Assembly (NCBI GenBank): GCA_043744215.1
Contig: JAYTVC010000076.1
Span: forward strand, 1 to 47,892
Reading direction: 5' to 3'
DNA length: 47,892 nt
DNA from: JBEEJL01 sp043744215
GTDB lineage: Bacteria > Pseudomonadota > Gammaproteobacteria > Burkholderiales > JBEEJL01
The notes below the pieces were generated by a model that was given only the letters and a program-made list of their open reading frames with translations, had not been told where the DNA came from and did no database searches. Each line of letters begins with the position of its first letter. Within the stretch, counting starts at the first letter, position 1. This document shows, in pieces, positions 9,153 to 18,138 of this stretch. Made by a program: the position numbers and the translations under genes.

Positions 9153-9242
9153 CTGTCATTCTGAGCGATAGCGAAGAATCTGCTGTTCCGCGCGTCAAAG
9201 CAAAACCGAAAGCAGATCCTTCGCTATCGCTCAGGATGATAG
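9153..9242. repeat. palindromic intergenic repeat, copy D
   Basis: Fourth copy of the CTGTCATTCTGAGCG family, separated from copy C by the second repeat family. Its right arm reads CGCTCAGGATGATAG. Confidence 0.85.
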
Positions 9243-9284
9243 ACATTTTTTTATTTGAGGTTTGGGTGAGAGAAGAATCGGAAT

Positions 9285-9377
9285 CGTAGCGTGCGCCGTG
9301 CGCATGAATAAACGTTCATGTGGGCTACTTCGCTTAGTGGGCGGAAGACTATTTTGGTGTGCATAGCGCACACCACG
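9285..9377. repeat. second intergenic repeat family, copy 2
   Basis: It begins CGTAGCGTGCGCCGTGCGCA and ends GCATAGCGCACACCACG. It starts 249 bp after copy 1 and is diverged from it in the centre. With the other copies it fills most of the 808-bp gap between the ATL gene and argF, in which no convincing gene is visible. Confidence 0.65.
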
Positions 9378-9443
9378 CAGATCAAAAGCCTAGATTGAAA
9401 AGGGCGCGAAAAAATCAGCGGGTTGTAGCGGAAAATCGGCCTG

Positions 9444-10349
9444 CTAAATCTTCACCCTTCCCAACAATAAATATTCCATCAACGCTTTCTGCGCGTGCAG
9501 GCGATTCTCCGCTTCATCCCACACTACGCTTTGCGGGCCGTCGATGACTTCGGCGGCGACTTCTTCGCCGCGGTGGGCGGGCAGGCAGTGCATGAACAGC
9601 GCATCTTGTTTGGCGCGGGACATCATCTTATTGTCGATCATGAAACCGGCGAAATCTTTTTGGCGGTTTTTGGTTTCCGCTTCAAAACCCATACTGGTCC
9701 ATACGTCGGTGTTGACGAGGTCGGCGTCTTTCACGGCATCATACGGATTTTTGAAACAAACCAGATGTGGGCTCTTGAGTAGCGGCGCTTCGAGTTCGTA
9801 GCCTGCGGGTGTGGCGAGATGCAATGTGAAATCGAAAATTTCTGCCGCCTGCAACCAGGTGCGGCTCATATTGTTGGCATCGCCCACCCACGCGACGGTT
9901 TTGCCTTTGATCGGCCCGCGATGTTCGTAATAAGTATAAATGTCGGCGAGAATCTGGCACGGATGATATTCGTTGGTGAGGCCGTTGATGACCGGCACGC
10001 GCGAATTCGCCGCGAATTTTTCGATAATGGTTTGATCGAAGGTGCGAATCATCACCAGATCAACCATGCGCGAAATCACTTTGGCGACGTCTTCAATGGG
10101 CTCGCCGCGACCGAGTTGCGTTTCGGATGTGGTGAGGTTGATGGACGAGCCGCCCAATTGAAATATACCGGCTTCAAACGACACGCGCGTGCGCGTCGAT
10201 TGTTTTTCGAACACCATCGCCAACATTCTGTCCGTTAGCGGCTGATATGTAACATATTGTTTATATTGAGTTTTTATCCACTTCGTGCGCTCGAATAAAT
10301 ATTCGAATTCATCAAGCGTGAAGTCTTTTAATTGCAAAAAGTGTTTCAT
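9444..10349 (-). CDS. argF: ornithine carbamoyltransferase
   Basis: Carbamoyl phosphate plus ornithine to citrulline, sixth step of arginine synthesis. At 301 residues it has the usual family length. Carbamoyl-phosphate motif STRTR is at residues 51-55 and HPCQ at 129-132; the ornithine-side motif HCLPAHRGEEV is near residue 255. It follows argD on the same strand with a 5-bp gap, so the two form an argD-argF operon. An AT-rich stretch in its N-terminal coding part (10249-10275) resembles the dispersed motif but with mismatches. Confidence 0.97.
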   Translation of the reverse strand: MKHFLQLKDFTLDEFEYLFERTKWIKTQYKQYVTYQPLTDRMLAMVFEKQSTRTRVSFEAGIFQLGGSSINLTTSETQLGRGEPIEDVAKVISRMVDLVMIRTFDQTIIEKFAANSRVPVINGLTNEYHPCQILADIYTYYEHRGPIKGKTVAWVGDANNMSRTWLQAAEIFDFTLHLATPAGYELEAPLLKSPHLVCFKNPYDAVKDADLVNTDVWTSMGFEAETKNRQKDFAGFMIDNKMMSRAKQDALFMHCLPAHRGEEVAAEVIDGPQSVVWDEAENRLHAQKALMEYLLLGRVKI

Positions 10350-10354
10350 GATTT

Positions 10355-11545
10355 TTATTTCGCAACCGGCTGCGGCTCCGACAAAAACTGTTTGATCACC
10401 GGCACCAATTTTTCGATGAGCATGTCCGCTTCGTTCTCTTTCATGATCAGCGGCGGTAACAGGCGGACCACTTTATCCTGCGTAACATTGGTGACTAATC
10501 CGTTCTCCAGCGCGCGTTTTACAATCGCTGCGCAGGGCCGATCAAGTTCGATGCCGAGCATCAAGCCCATGCCGCGGATGTCGATCACGCCGGCAACGCC
10601 TTTCAATTCCGATTGCAAACGCGACTTGAGATGCGCGCCAACTTTTGCGGCGTTGTCCATTAAGCCTTCTTCGGCGATGGTTCTCAATGTAGTGATGGCA
10701 GCCATGCAAACCAGCGGCCCACCACCAAATGTCGTGCCGTGATTGCCCGGTTGAAAAATATCTTTAGCGCGGCGCGCGCCGAGGCACGCGCCGATGGGCA
10801 CGCCGGAGCCTAAGCCTTTTGCAAGCGTGAGAACATCGGGTTGTACGCCGGCGTGTTGATAAGCAAACCATTTGCCGGTGCGCGCAATGCCGGTCTGCAC
10901 TTCATCAACCATGTAGAGCCATTCGTTGGCGTTGCATAATTTTTGCAGTTGGTGCTGGTATTGCGCATCAGCCACGCGCACGCCGCCTTCTCCCTGAATC
11001 ATTTCTACCAGCACGGCCACGATGTTTTGATTATGTTTGGCGACGTTTTCAATCGCGGCAATGTCGTTGTAGGGCACGCGTACAAAACCAGTTACCAATG
11101 GCTCGAAGCCCGCTTGCGCCTTGCGGCTGCCTGTCGCCGAGAGCGTGGCGATGGTACGGCCATGCCAGGCTTTTTCCATCACGATGATGGTGGGCAACTC
11201 AACGCCACGATTATGTCCGTAGAGCCGTGCAAGTTTGATGGCCGCTTCGTTCGCTTCGGCACCGCTGCTACAAAAAAATGTTTGCTCCATACCCGACAAT
11301 TCGCACAACTTTGCCGACAGCGTTTCCTGTTGTGGCACGTTAAACAAATTCGACGTGTGAATAATTTTCGCCGCTTGATCGCTGATGGCTTTCACCAATT
11401 TCGGATGCGCGTGGCCAAGGCCATTGACGGCGATGCCCGCCAGACCATCGAGATATTTTTTGCCGTTGGTATCGTACAACCACACGCCTTCACCACGTTC
11501 AAAGGAAACGGCCTGGGGTGCGTAGGTTTTCATCAAATGGGACAT
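10355..11545 (-). CDS. argD: acetylornithine aminotransferase
   Basis: PLP-dependent class III aminotransferase that makes N-acetylornithine from N-acetylglutamate semialdehyde. The PLP lysine lies in LTLAKGLGSGVPIGA, with VDEVQTGIARTGK before it. The frame is open upstream to a TTG at 11575, but the family starts near MSHLMKTYAPQ, so I chose the ATG at 11545 (396 residues); 11533 is also possible. A hairpin with arms CACGGCG and CGCCGTG (11577-11598) sits just upstream. First gene of the argD-argF operon. Confidence 0.93.
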   Translation of the reverse strand: MSHLMKTYAPQAVSFERGEGVWLYDTNGKKYLDGLAGIAVNGLGHAHPKLVKAISDQAAKIIHTSNLFNVPQQETLSAKLCELSGMEQTFFCSSGAEANEAAIKLARLYGHNRGVELPTIIVMEKAWHGRTIATLSATGSRKAQAGFEPLVTGFVRVPYNDIAAIENVAKHNQNIVAVLVEMIQGEGGVRVADAQYQHQLQKLCNANEWLYMVDEVQTGIARTGKWFAYQHAGVQPDVLTLAKGLGSGVPIGACLGARRAKDIFQPGNHGTTFGGGPLVCMAAITTLRTIAEEGLMDNAAKVGAHLKSRLQSELKGVAGVIDIRGMGLMLGIELDRPCAAIVKRALENGLVTNVTQDKVVRLLPPLIMKENEADMLIEKLVPVIKQFLSEPQPVAK

Positions 11546-11701
11546 GGTGAGTTTCTTTATGCGAGTTAAAAACAAACACGGCGACCGCGGCCGCCGTGTG
11601 ATATGGCTCTATATTAGGCAAAACGTATAAGGTTTGCAATCAAGGTCAGTTAAGGGTCTGAACCTGCCTCGGCGGGATCAACATAAGCGACAATGCACGA
11701 G

Positions 11702-11856
11702 GTAGGTCAGGTTGCCGTCAGGCTACCTGACATAAATCGGAAACTCTGTCAGGTAACGGCGCAAAAGCCGCGCCGCAACCTAGCCTACGTTACCTACGTT
11801 TCAATGGATATCTACAGTTTCTTCAATCGCTTTTCTTCCGCCGCCGTCAGCACGCG
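11702..11856. repeat. folded element, tandem copy 1, with copied decarboxylase 3' end
   Basis: First of two copies of 155 bp, period 161 bp. It contains the multi-branched inverted repeat and a copy of the last 45 or so bases of the decarboxylase gene with its stop codon, so this copy of the gene end is a non-functional duplicate. Compared with copy 2 it has a few substitutions, for example GTAGGTCAGG in place of GTAGGTAAGG. Confidence 0.9.
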
Positions 11857-11862
11857 TGCTCT

Positions 11863-12017
11863 GTAGGTAAGGTTGCCGTCAGGCTACCTGACATAAAACG
11901 GAAACTCTGTCAGGTAACGGCGCAAAAGCCGCGCCGCAACCTAACCTACGTTACCTACGTTTCAATGGATATCTACAGTTTCTTCAATCGCTTTTCTTCC
12001 GCCGCCGTCAGCACGCG
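11863..12017. repeat. folded element, tandem copy 2, overlapping the decarboxylase 3' end
   Basis: The outer arms GTAGGTAAGGTTGC (11863-11876) and GCAACCTAACCTAC (11937-11950) pair with one mismatch. Inside them lie TACCTGACA paired with TGTCAGGTA around 14 nt, and GGCGC paired with GCGCC. The right part is the true end of the decarboxylase gene (stop at 11973-11975). Confidence 0.9.
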
Positions 12018-13952
12018 CATATAGGGCGCTTGTCCGTCGTTCACGACGCCGTGCAATTCAATATGTTTTTTCGAGCCAAGCAGGCTGACGAGATATTCAA
12101 TAATATCTGCGGTAATTACTTGGCCGGGCACCAGCACGGGAATACCGGGCGGATAGGGCACGATCTGGTCGGCTGATATGCGATTTACCAAGGCCGTGTT
12201 GGCTTGAGCCTTTTTAGCGAGCAGTGGCAACATTTCTCCTTCGGAGAAATAGGTATCGCGCGGCAAATATTTCAGCGCCGTAAATCCTGGTATGCCGTGC
12301 ATTTGTTCGAGCTTGCGGGGTAGGCGACCTTCGCGGGCGATGCGCATGAGCGCGTCGTACAGGCGTGAACATTTGCTTCTCGTTGTGCCGATGGTGAGCA
12401 ACAACGTCAGCGTGTTGAATGTTGTTTTCTCTACTTGAATGTTGTAATGCTCGAATAATTCAAGCTGCAATTCTTCCACCGTATAGCCGGAATGGGAAAC
12501 ATCCAGCGTGACTTTGGTCGGGTCGAGTTGAATGCCGTCCTGTTTGAGTTCATCGGGCAGCATGTCATCCAATTCAAGCACTCGGAACACGCCAGTGGAA
12601 TTGATTTGCTGGCGCAATTCCTGAGCCAATTCCAGCGTGCGCGACAGAAGCTTATAACCTTCCATCGACATTTGCCGCCGCGCGACATCAAGGCTGGCAA
12701 TCATGGCGTATTGCGGACTGGTAGAGGTGTGCATGTTGTAATTTTCGCGGAAGATGTGCTCGTTAAATTCCGGATCGTTCACATGAATCATGCTGGCTTG
12801 CGAAAATGCCGACATCACCTTGTGCGTCGATTGTGTCGAGTAATCGGCCCCTGCTTCGAGCGCGGTCGGGCGAAATTGCGGATGAAAATGTGCGAAGCCG
12901 TACCAGGCTTCGTCAATAATGACTTTGATATTTTTTTTATGCGCCGCTTCGATAATGGGCGGCAAGTCGTAACGCAAACCATCATAGGTGCAACTGGTGA
13001 GAATTAAAGTCTTTGCATCGGGATTGTCTTCGATGGCTTTCAAAATAGTTTTCTTCGGCACCGGCCCAAAGATGCTGTATTTTTTATTCGCTGATGAATC
13101 CATATACACCGGCAACGCACCCGACAGCACCACCCCGTGATGCACGCTCTTGTGGCAATTGCGATCGAGCAATAATTTTTCGCCGGGAGCCAGCAGGGTT
13201 TGGAAAATAACTTTGTTCGCTGTCGATGTGCCGTTGGTGGCGAAAAAAGTTTGTCTCGCACCGAATGCTTTGGCGGCCAATTTTTGCGCTTCGGCAATCA
13301 CGCCCATCGGCTCCATCAGCGAATCGAGCATATGCACCGACACGGACAAGTCTGCATCGAAAATATGCTCGCCCATGAACTCGTAAAAATCCGACGCCCA
13401 CGGACTGTCACGCAGCGAATCGCCAGACGAATGGCCTGGCGTGTGCCAGGAATCTTTTGCCATATGCACATAATTTTTGAGCTGGTCGTAAAACGGCGTG
13501 CGTGCCCGCTCTTGCAATTGCGCATTGAGAATGCGATACCAGCCACGATAATCGCGCTCTTCGCGGTAGAAATAACCATCGACCGCTTCTCCGAACAATG
13601 CATCGACCACTTCGCGTTTTTTTTCCTGGGCGATCAGGATATACACATCCAGTTCAGGCCGCAGGCGCGTGATTTTTTGCACCAATTCCAGCGCTGTCAT
13701 TTGCAATGTGAGTTTGCTTTTGGTTTTTGTCGCGACGTTATTCAGCGTGTCATCCACCAGCACCGATTGGATGTCGCCATCCTGCTCAATCAGCGCGAGC
13801 GCCTCACGCGCCGTATCCACGCCGGCGAAAATAATTCCATGAGGATTATCGAGAGACTTCGCGGCCGAAGTGAGGCCCTTAATAATGTCTTTCAGCACCA
13901 ACGGTTCGTCGTTGATGACGAGAATGCGGCTAAGAGGTTTTCTTATTGTCAT
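11973..13952 (-). CDS. Orn/Lys/Arg decarboxylase, fold type I
   Basis: PLP-dependent basic amino acid decarboxylase. Residues 1-130 form the receiver-like wing domain (RILVINDEP). The catalytic core carries DEAWYGFAHFH (348-358) and the PLP lysine Lys378 in STQSTHK; a C-terminal domain ends at residue 659. The E. coli inducible enzymes are 715-755 residues, so this is a shorter form. Arginine is a likely substrate given nearby arg genes, but lysine or ornithine cannot be excluded. Its 3' end is duplicated in the adjacent tandem repeat. Confidence 0.87.
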   Translation of the reverse strand: MTIRKPLSRILVINDEPLVLKDIIKGLTSAAKSLDNPHGIIFAGVDTAREALALIEQDGDIQSVLVDDTLNNVATKTKSKLTLQMTALELVQKITRLRPELDVYILIAQEKKREVVDALFGEAVDGYFYREERDYRGWYRILNAQLQERARTPFYDQLKNYVHMAKDSWHTPGHSSGDSLRDSPWASDFYEFMGEHIFDADLSVSVHMLDSLMEPMGVIAEAQKLAAKAFGARQTFFATNGTSTANKVIFQTLLAPGEKLLLDRNCHKSVHHGVVLSGALPVYMDSSANKKYSIFGPVPKKTILKAIEDNPDAKTLILTSCTYDGLRYDLPPIIEAAHKKNIKVIIDEAWYGFAHFHPQFRPTALEAGADYSTQSTHKVMSAFSQASMIHVNDPEFNEHIFRENYNMHTSTSPQYAMIASLDVARRQMSMEGYKLLSRTLELAQELRQQINSTGVFRVLELDDMLPDELKQDGIQLDPTKVTLDVSHSGYTVEELQLELFEHYNIQVEKTTFNTLTLLLTIGTTRSKCSRLYDALMRIAREGRLPRKLEQMHGIPGFTALKYLPRDTYFSEGEMLPLLAKKAQANTALVNRISADQIVPYPPGIPVLVPGQVITADIIEYLVSLLGSKKHIELHGVVNDGQAPYMRVLTAAEEKRLKKL

Positions 13953-14128
13953 GATGTATGACCAACAGATTGAAAACTTATTGAGCGCTTATTCTACCCG
14001 AGGCACGAGCGCATACACGAACAAATGTGGCATGCATTACAGCGTGGGAATGAAGTCTTATATAAGATATAATCATCGACGAATACGCCACAACTCCCGC
14101 CAATTACGCAGTCTCATTTTCTCAGCCG

Positions 14129-14479
14129 ATGGATGCCGCCCCGCCCAATCTCATTATTCAAGGCATTACCTCAAATGGCGGCGCTTTTCGTCCAAGCGAT
14201 TGGGCTGAGCGCTTGTGTGGCGTGATGTCTTCTTTTGGCGAAGACGAACAATTACGTTATTCAAGCCATGTGCGGCCGGTAACGATGGATGGTGTACGTT
14301 GCGTGGTGTTGGCGGGCGAGTTGGCTAAAATCGAACCCCGCGCCTATAAATTTATGCTCGATTTCGCCAAAGATAACGATTTGAACGTCATCGACCCGTC
14401 CATTCCCTTGCCCGAAGGTGAAGTATGCGAGTTGCCAGGGGCAATGACGGGCGATATTTGGCGCGGGCCGATTGGTTAA
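14129..14479 (+). CDS. DUF3579 family protein
   Basis: A 116-residue soluble protein with the family signature IIQGITSNGGAFRPSDWAER near the start, then HVRPVTMDGVRCVVLAGEL and LDFAKDNDLNVIDP. Function unknown. The family is mainly betaproteobacterial and is often next to argF, rpsT or murJ, as here. A TATAAT hexamer lies at 14068-14073, about 55 bp upstream, but no matching -35 is evident. Convergent with rpsT, sharing a terminator. Confidence 0.85.
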   Translation: MDAAPPNLIIQGITSNGGAFRPSDWAERLCGVMSSFGEDEQLRYSSHVRPVTMDGVRCVVLAGELAKIEPRAYKFMLDFAKDNDLNVIDPSIPLPEGEVCELPGAMTGDIWRGPIG

Positions 14480-14496
14480 AAATGATTTGCACAAAC

Positions 14497-14524
14497 AAAA
14501 ACAGCCGCGAAAGCGGCTGTTTTT
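14497..14524. terminator. bidirectional terminator between DUF3579 gene and rpsT
   Basis: A 12-bp perfect stem, AAAAACAGCCGC with GCGGCTGTTTTT, closes a GAAA tetraloop. T runs on both strands let it serve both convergent genes. Confidence 0.92.
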
Positions 14525-14547
14525 ATTTTAGTGCTGGCAACAACAAA

Positions 14548-14814
14548 TTAAGCGGCAAGACCTTTAATGGCATGGACTAAGCGGCTTTTTTGGCGGGCAG
14601 CCTTGTTTTTATGGATGATTTTCTTATCGGCAATGCTATCGATAGTCCCGACATTCTCTTGAAACGCAGCTTGCGCGGCTTTGGCATCACCCGCTTCAAT
14701 CGCTTTTTTCACTTTTTTGATCGCTGTGCGCAAGGTGCTTTTCAGGCTGGCGTTGTGTTGGCGCTGCTTTTCAGCTTGGCGTGCGCGTTTTTCTGCTTGG
14801 GCGGTATTGGCCAT
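14548..14814 (-). CDS. rpsT: 30S ribosomal protein S20
   Basis: Primary 16S rRNA-binding protein of the small subunit. The 88-residue, Lys/Arg/Ala-rich all-helical sequence starting MANTAQAEKRARQAEKQRQ is diagnostic. GGAG sits 7 nt before the ATG. Monocistronic, ending at the bidirectional terminator and divergent from murJ. Confidence 0.97.
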   Translation of the reverse strand: MANTAQAEKRARQAEKQRQHNASLKSTLRTAIKKVKKAIEAGDAKAAQAAFQENVGTIDSIADKKIIHKNKAARQKSRLVHAIKGLAA

Positions 14815-14976
14815 AGTTTGCTCCGGATACTGAATAAGTTAGCCGCACATTATAAGCCTCCGGGCGGGGAATTGCAAAACGGCTTTTTGAACCCTCCGAC
14901 CAAGGGCTTCAACTGGCAGGGACAGGCCAAAACCGCTACCATCCCTGCTTTAGCTGACTCAAAAAATTCCAAATAA

Positions 14977-16518
14977 ATGAATTTACTCAAAGCCTTTGCC
15001 GCCGTTAGCTCGATGACCTTACTGTCGCGCATCACCGGCTACATTCGCGACAGTTTGTCCGCCGCCATTTTCGGCGCGGGCTTCACCATGGACGCCTTTG
15101 TCGTCGCATCGCGCATCCCCAATTTGTTGCGCCGACTGTTTGCCGAAGGCGCGTTCTCGCAGGCCTTTGTGCCGACTCTGGCGGAATACAAAACCCGCCG
15201 CGGTCACGATGAGACAAAAATATTCGTCAATCATGTCGGCTCGTTGCTGGCGATTATTTTGTTTGTCATTACCCTCATCGGCATCATTGCCGCACCGCTG
15301 GTGGTGTATGCAACGGCGCAGGGGTTTTCCGCTGATCAAAATAAATTTTCGCTCACGGTCGATCTGCTGAAAATTTGTTTTCCTTATATATTCTTTATTT
15401 CGCTGGTGTCATTTTGCTCCGGCATTCTCAACACGCACAGCCAATTCAAAGTTCCCGCGTTCACACCGGTGCTGCTGAATTTATCGATTATCGGCTTTAC
15501 TTTATTTGCGGCGAAATATTTCGACCCGCCCATCAAAGCCCTCGCGTGGGGCATGTTCGTCGGCGGTGTGCTGCAACTGGCATTTCAGGTTCCGTCGCTG
15601 GTGAAGCTCAAACTGCTGCCACGTTTCAGGCCCGTGTTTAACGACCCCGGCGTATGGCGCGTGCTCAAACTTATGGGCCCGGCAGTGCTGGGCGTTTCTG
15701 TCGCGCAGTTGTCGCAGATTATCAATACGTTTATCGCATCGTTTTTCCCCAATGGGAGTGTGTCGTGGTTGTATTACGCGGATCGTTTGATGGAATTTCC
15801 CAACGGCATGTTGGGCGCGGCGCTAGGGACGATTCTGTTGCCGAGTCTCGCCAAACATTTTGCCAACAGCGCGACGGATGATTATTCCAAATTGCTTGAT
15901 TGGGGTTTGCGTCTCACCTTGCTGCTCACCCTGCCATCGGCCATTGCCCTTGCGATTATTTCTGTGCCGCTTATTACCACGCTATTTCATTACGGCCAGT
16001 TCAATGAGAACGATGTGTTGATGACGCGGCAAGCGCTCATCGCCTACAGCGTGGGCTTGACGGGCATGCTCATGGTAAAAATTCTTGCGCCAGGATTTTA
16101 CGCACGGCAAAACGTACGCACACCGGTAAAAATCGCGCTGGTCACTTTGGTTGCCACGCAAATATTGAATCTGATTTTTGTGTTCGGGTTCAAACTCAAC
16201 CATGCGGGCCTCGCACTTTCAATCGGTTTGGGCGCGTGCATCAACGCCGGTTTTTTATTCTGGAAATTGCGCAGCCAGAATATTTATCACCCGCAACCGG
16301 GCTGGGCAATTTTTGTCATCAAGTTATTCGCTGCGATGCTCATCATGGGCGCTGTGCTGTGGTTCGCCATGGGCGCTGATTCCCTTTGGCTAAATGCCAA
16401 AGCCACTGAAAAATTATTGCGTCTTACCGCTTTGGTAACGTTAGGTTCAGCGACTTATTTTGCCGCGTTATGGCTGATGGGTTTCCGCTTGAAAGATTTC
16501 GCCAAGCGCGGTGCGTGA
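14977..16518 (+). CDS. murJ: lipid II flippase
   Basis: Inner-membrane flippase of the MOP superfamily that exports lipid II for peptidoglycan synthesis. The 513 residues contain about 14 hydrophobic helices. The family N terminus SSMTLLSRITGYIRDSLSAA, the motif RIPNLLRRLFAEGAFSQAFVP and the arginine in TM1 are present. It is followed after 18 bp by the cupin gene, so the two may be cotranscribed. Confidence 0.96.
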   Translation: MNLLKAFAAVSSMTLLSRITGYIRDSLSAAIFGAGFTMDAFVVASRIPNLLRRLFAEGAFSQAFVPTLAEYKTRRGHDETKIFVNHVGSLLAIILFVITLIGIIAAPLVVYATAQGFSADQNKFSLTVDLLKICFPYIFFISLVSFCSGILNTHSQFKVPAFTPVLLNLSIIGFTLFAAKYFDPPIKALAWGMFVGGVLQLAFQVPSLVKLKLLPRFRPVFNDPGVWRVLKLMGPAVLGVSVAQLSQIINTFIASFFPNGSVSWLYYADRLMEFPNGMLGAALGTILLPSLAKHFANSATDDYSKLLDWGLRLTLLLTLPSAIALAIISVPLITTLFHYGQFNENDVLMTRQALIAYSVGLTGMLMVKILAPGFYARQNVRTPVKIALVTLVATQILNLIFVFGFKLNHAGLALSIGLGACINAGFLFWKLRSQNIYHPQPGWAIFVIKLFAAMLIMGAVLWFAMGADSLWLNAKATEKLLRLTALVTLGSATYFAALWLMGFRLKDFAKRGA

Positions 16519-16536
16519 TTATTGATAGGAAAATCC

Positions 16537-16896
16537 ATGTCCGACATTATTTCTTTTCGTCAACCCTTACCCGAACCTGAATACGATTACCCGCGACCCG
16601 AGCGATTGGTTAAAGGGAACCCGCAACGCGCCACGCGCAATCTATTTACCAATACCAGCGGCGAAATCAGCGCAGGCATTTGGGAATGCGAAGTGGGCGC
16701 GTGGAAAATTGTCATGGGGCCGACCGAGGACGAATTTTTTCATGTCATCTCCGGTAAAGCCATTTTGCATGTCGGCGATAGACAAACCGTTATCCACGCG
16801 GGCGAATCCGCGATTATTCCCGCCGGCACCGAAGCGATTTTTGAAGTGGACGAGCCGGTTAAAAAACATTACGTGATTGTGGAAAGAAAAATCTAA
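16537..16896 (+). CDS. cupin domain protein (DUF861 / cupin_3 type)
   Basis: A small single-domain beta-barrel protein of 119 residues. The core GPTEDEFFHVISGKAILHV and the second half with GESAIIPAGTEAIFEV fit the cupin_3 subgroup, related to (S)-ureidoglycine aminohydrolase-like proteins. Metal ligands are incomplete, so enzymatic activity is uncertain. I chose the ATG at 16537 because AGGA lies 7-10 nt upstream; an in-frame TTG at 16522 is less likely. Confidence 0.82.
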   Translation: MSDIISFRQPLPEPEYDYPRPERLVKGNPQRATRNLFTNTSGEISAGIWECEVGAWKIVMGPTEDEFFHVISGKAILHVGDRQTVIHAGESAIIPAGTEAIFEVDEPVKKHYVIVERKI

Positions 16897-16931
16897 TTGT
16901 CCTGTTCGCCCTCTCTTTTTTATTAAAAATA

Positions 16932-16954
16932 ATTCAATATAATCAAATACTTAT
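16932..16954 (+). promoter_or_regulatory. recurrent AT-rich motif, IHF-like site 3
   Basis: ATTCAATATAATCAAATAC followed by TTAT, immediately upstream of bioF. Positions 16941-16953 match WATCAANNNNTTR. It also contains TATAAT (16938-16943), but no -35 hexamer is seen at the right distance. Confidence 0.55.
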
Positions 16955-16963
16955 GTTAATTCA

Positions 16964-18115
16964 ATGATTGTCCTTCCCAATTCGCTGCAAGCGCTCGAAG
17001 ACGCACATCAGCTACGCAAGCGAACCGTGGTCGAAGGCCCTGAGAGTGTGCGCCTGCCTATCGACGGTAAATCTGTTCTCTCATTTTGCAGCAACAATTA
17101 TCTGGGCCTCGCCAATCATCCCGACATCATCGCAGCGGCAAAGCGCGGATTGGACGAATACGGCGTCGGCGCAGGCGCGTCGCATTTGATTTCGGGCCAC
17201 CGTGCTGCGCACGAAGAATTGGAGCATGCACTCGCATCATTCATGCGTATGCCGCGCGCTTTATATTTTCCCAGTGGCTATATGGCGAACCTCGGTGTCA
17301 TTTCGGCGCTGGCAGGGAAAAGCGATGCGATTTTTTCTGACCGGTTGAATCATGCGAGTTTGATTGACGGCGCACGTTTGTCTCGCGCAAATGTTGAAAT
17401 TTATCCGCACAAGAATATTTCCGCGCTGGAAAAATTGTTGGTCTCAAGTAAGAGTAAAAACAAACTCGTCATCACCGACGCCGTGTTCAGCATGGATGGC
17501 GACATCGCACCCGTCGAGGAATTGCTGGCGCTGTGCGAGCGTTATGACGCGCGGCTTTTACTCGACGATGCCCACGGTTTTGGCGTGCTGGGCGCCTACG
17601 GTCGTGGCGTGCTGGAGCATTTTGACTTGTCGTCTCCTCGCATCATCTACATGGGCACGCTGGGCAAAGCAGCGGGCGTATCCGGCGCGTTTGTCGCGGG
17701 CGAAAGCGATGTGATTGAATGGTTGATCCAAAAAGCGCGCACTTATATTTACACCACCGCTTCTCCGCCACATCTTTGCCTTGCGATTTTAGCGAGCCTA
17801 AAAATCATCGGGGCCGAATGCTGGCGGCGCGAGCGTTTGCAGCAACACATCACACAATTGCAAAGCGAATTGGTTGATACCGGCTTTGCGCTGCTGCCTT
17901 CAGCAACACCGGTCCAGGCCTTGATAGTTGGCCCCAATGAAGCGGCCTTGCAGCTCGCCAATCAACTCAGGCAACACAACATCTGGGTGCCGGCCATACG
18001 TCCACCGACCGTCCCTGCCAACACGGCGCGCTTGCGCATTTCACTCTCGGCCGATCATACCGCCGAAGATATTTCACTTCTCATCAGCGCCTTGAAACAG
18101 ACGCGCATTGCCTAG
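16964..18115 (+). CDS. bioF: 8-amino-7-oxononanoate synthase
   Basis: PLP-dependent condensation of pimeloyl-ACP (or CoA) with L-alanine, first committed ring-forming step of biotin synthesis. The 383-residue alpha-oxoamine synthase shows SFCSNNYLGLANHP, GAGASHLISGHRAAHEELE, LLDDAHGFGVLG and the PLP lysine in GTLGKAAGVSGAF. First gene of bioF-bioA-bioD; bioB and the pimelate genes (bioC, bioH) are not in the window. No clear Shine-Dalgarno precedes the ATG. Confidence 0.95.
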   Translation: MIVLPNSLQALEDAHQLRKRTVVEGPESVRLPIDGKSVLSFCSNNYLGLANHPDIIAAAKRGLDEYGVGAGASHLISGHRAAHEELEHALASFMRMPRALYFPSGYMANLGVISALAGKSDAIFSDRLNHASLIDGARLSRANVEIYPHKNISALEKLLVSSKSKNKLVITDAVFSMDGDIAPVEELLALCERYDARLLLDDAHGFGVLGAYGRGVLEHFDLSSPRIIYMGTLGKAAGVSGAFVAGESDVIEWLIQKARTYIYTTASPPHLCLAILASLKIIGAECWRRERLQQHITQLQSELVDTGFALLPSATPVQALIVGPNEAALQLANQLRQHNIWVPAIRPPTVPANTARLRISLSADHTAEDISLLISALKQTRIA

Positions 18116-18138
18116 GCCGAACAGGCATAATTCCGCTC

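Noticed and set aside
8664..9242. Regularly spaced repeats could look like a CRISPR array
   Set aside because: The repeats are about 90 bp hairpins, the spacers are themselves repeated and only about 27 bp, and there are no cas genes.
13200..13961. 253-codon plus-strand frame opposite the decarboxylase
   Set aside because: Antisense to a conserved PLP enzyme; composition is that of a shadow frame.
16938..16943. TATAAT inside the AT-rich motif as the bioF -10 element
   Set aside because: No -35 hexamer at 16-18 bp, and the same TATAAT occurs in motif copies between convergent genes where no promoter is needed.
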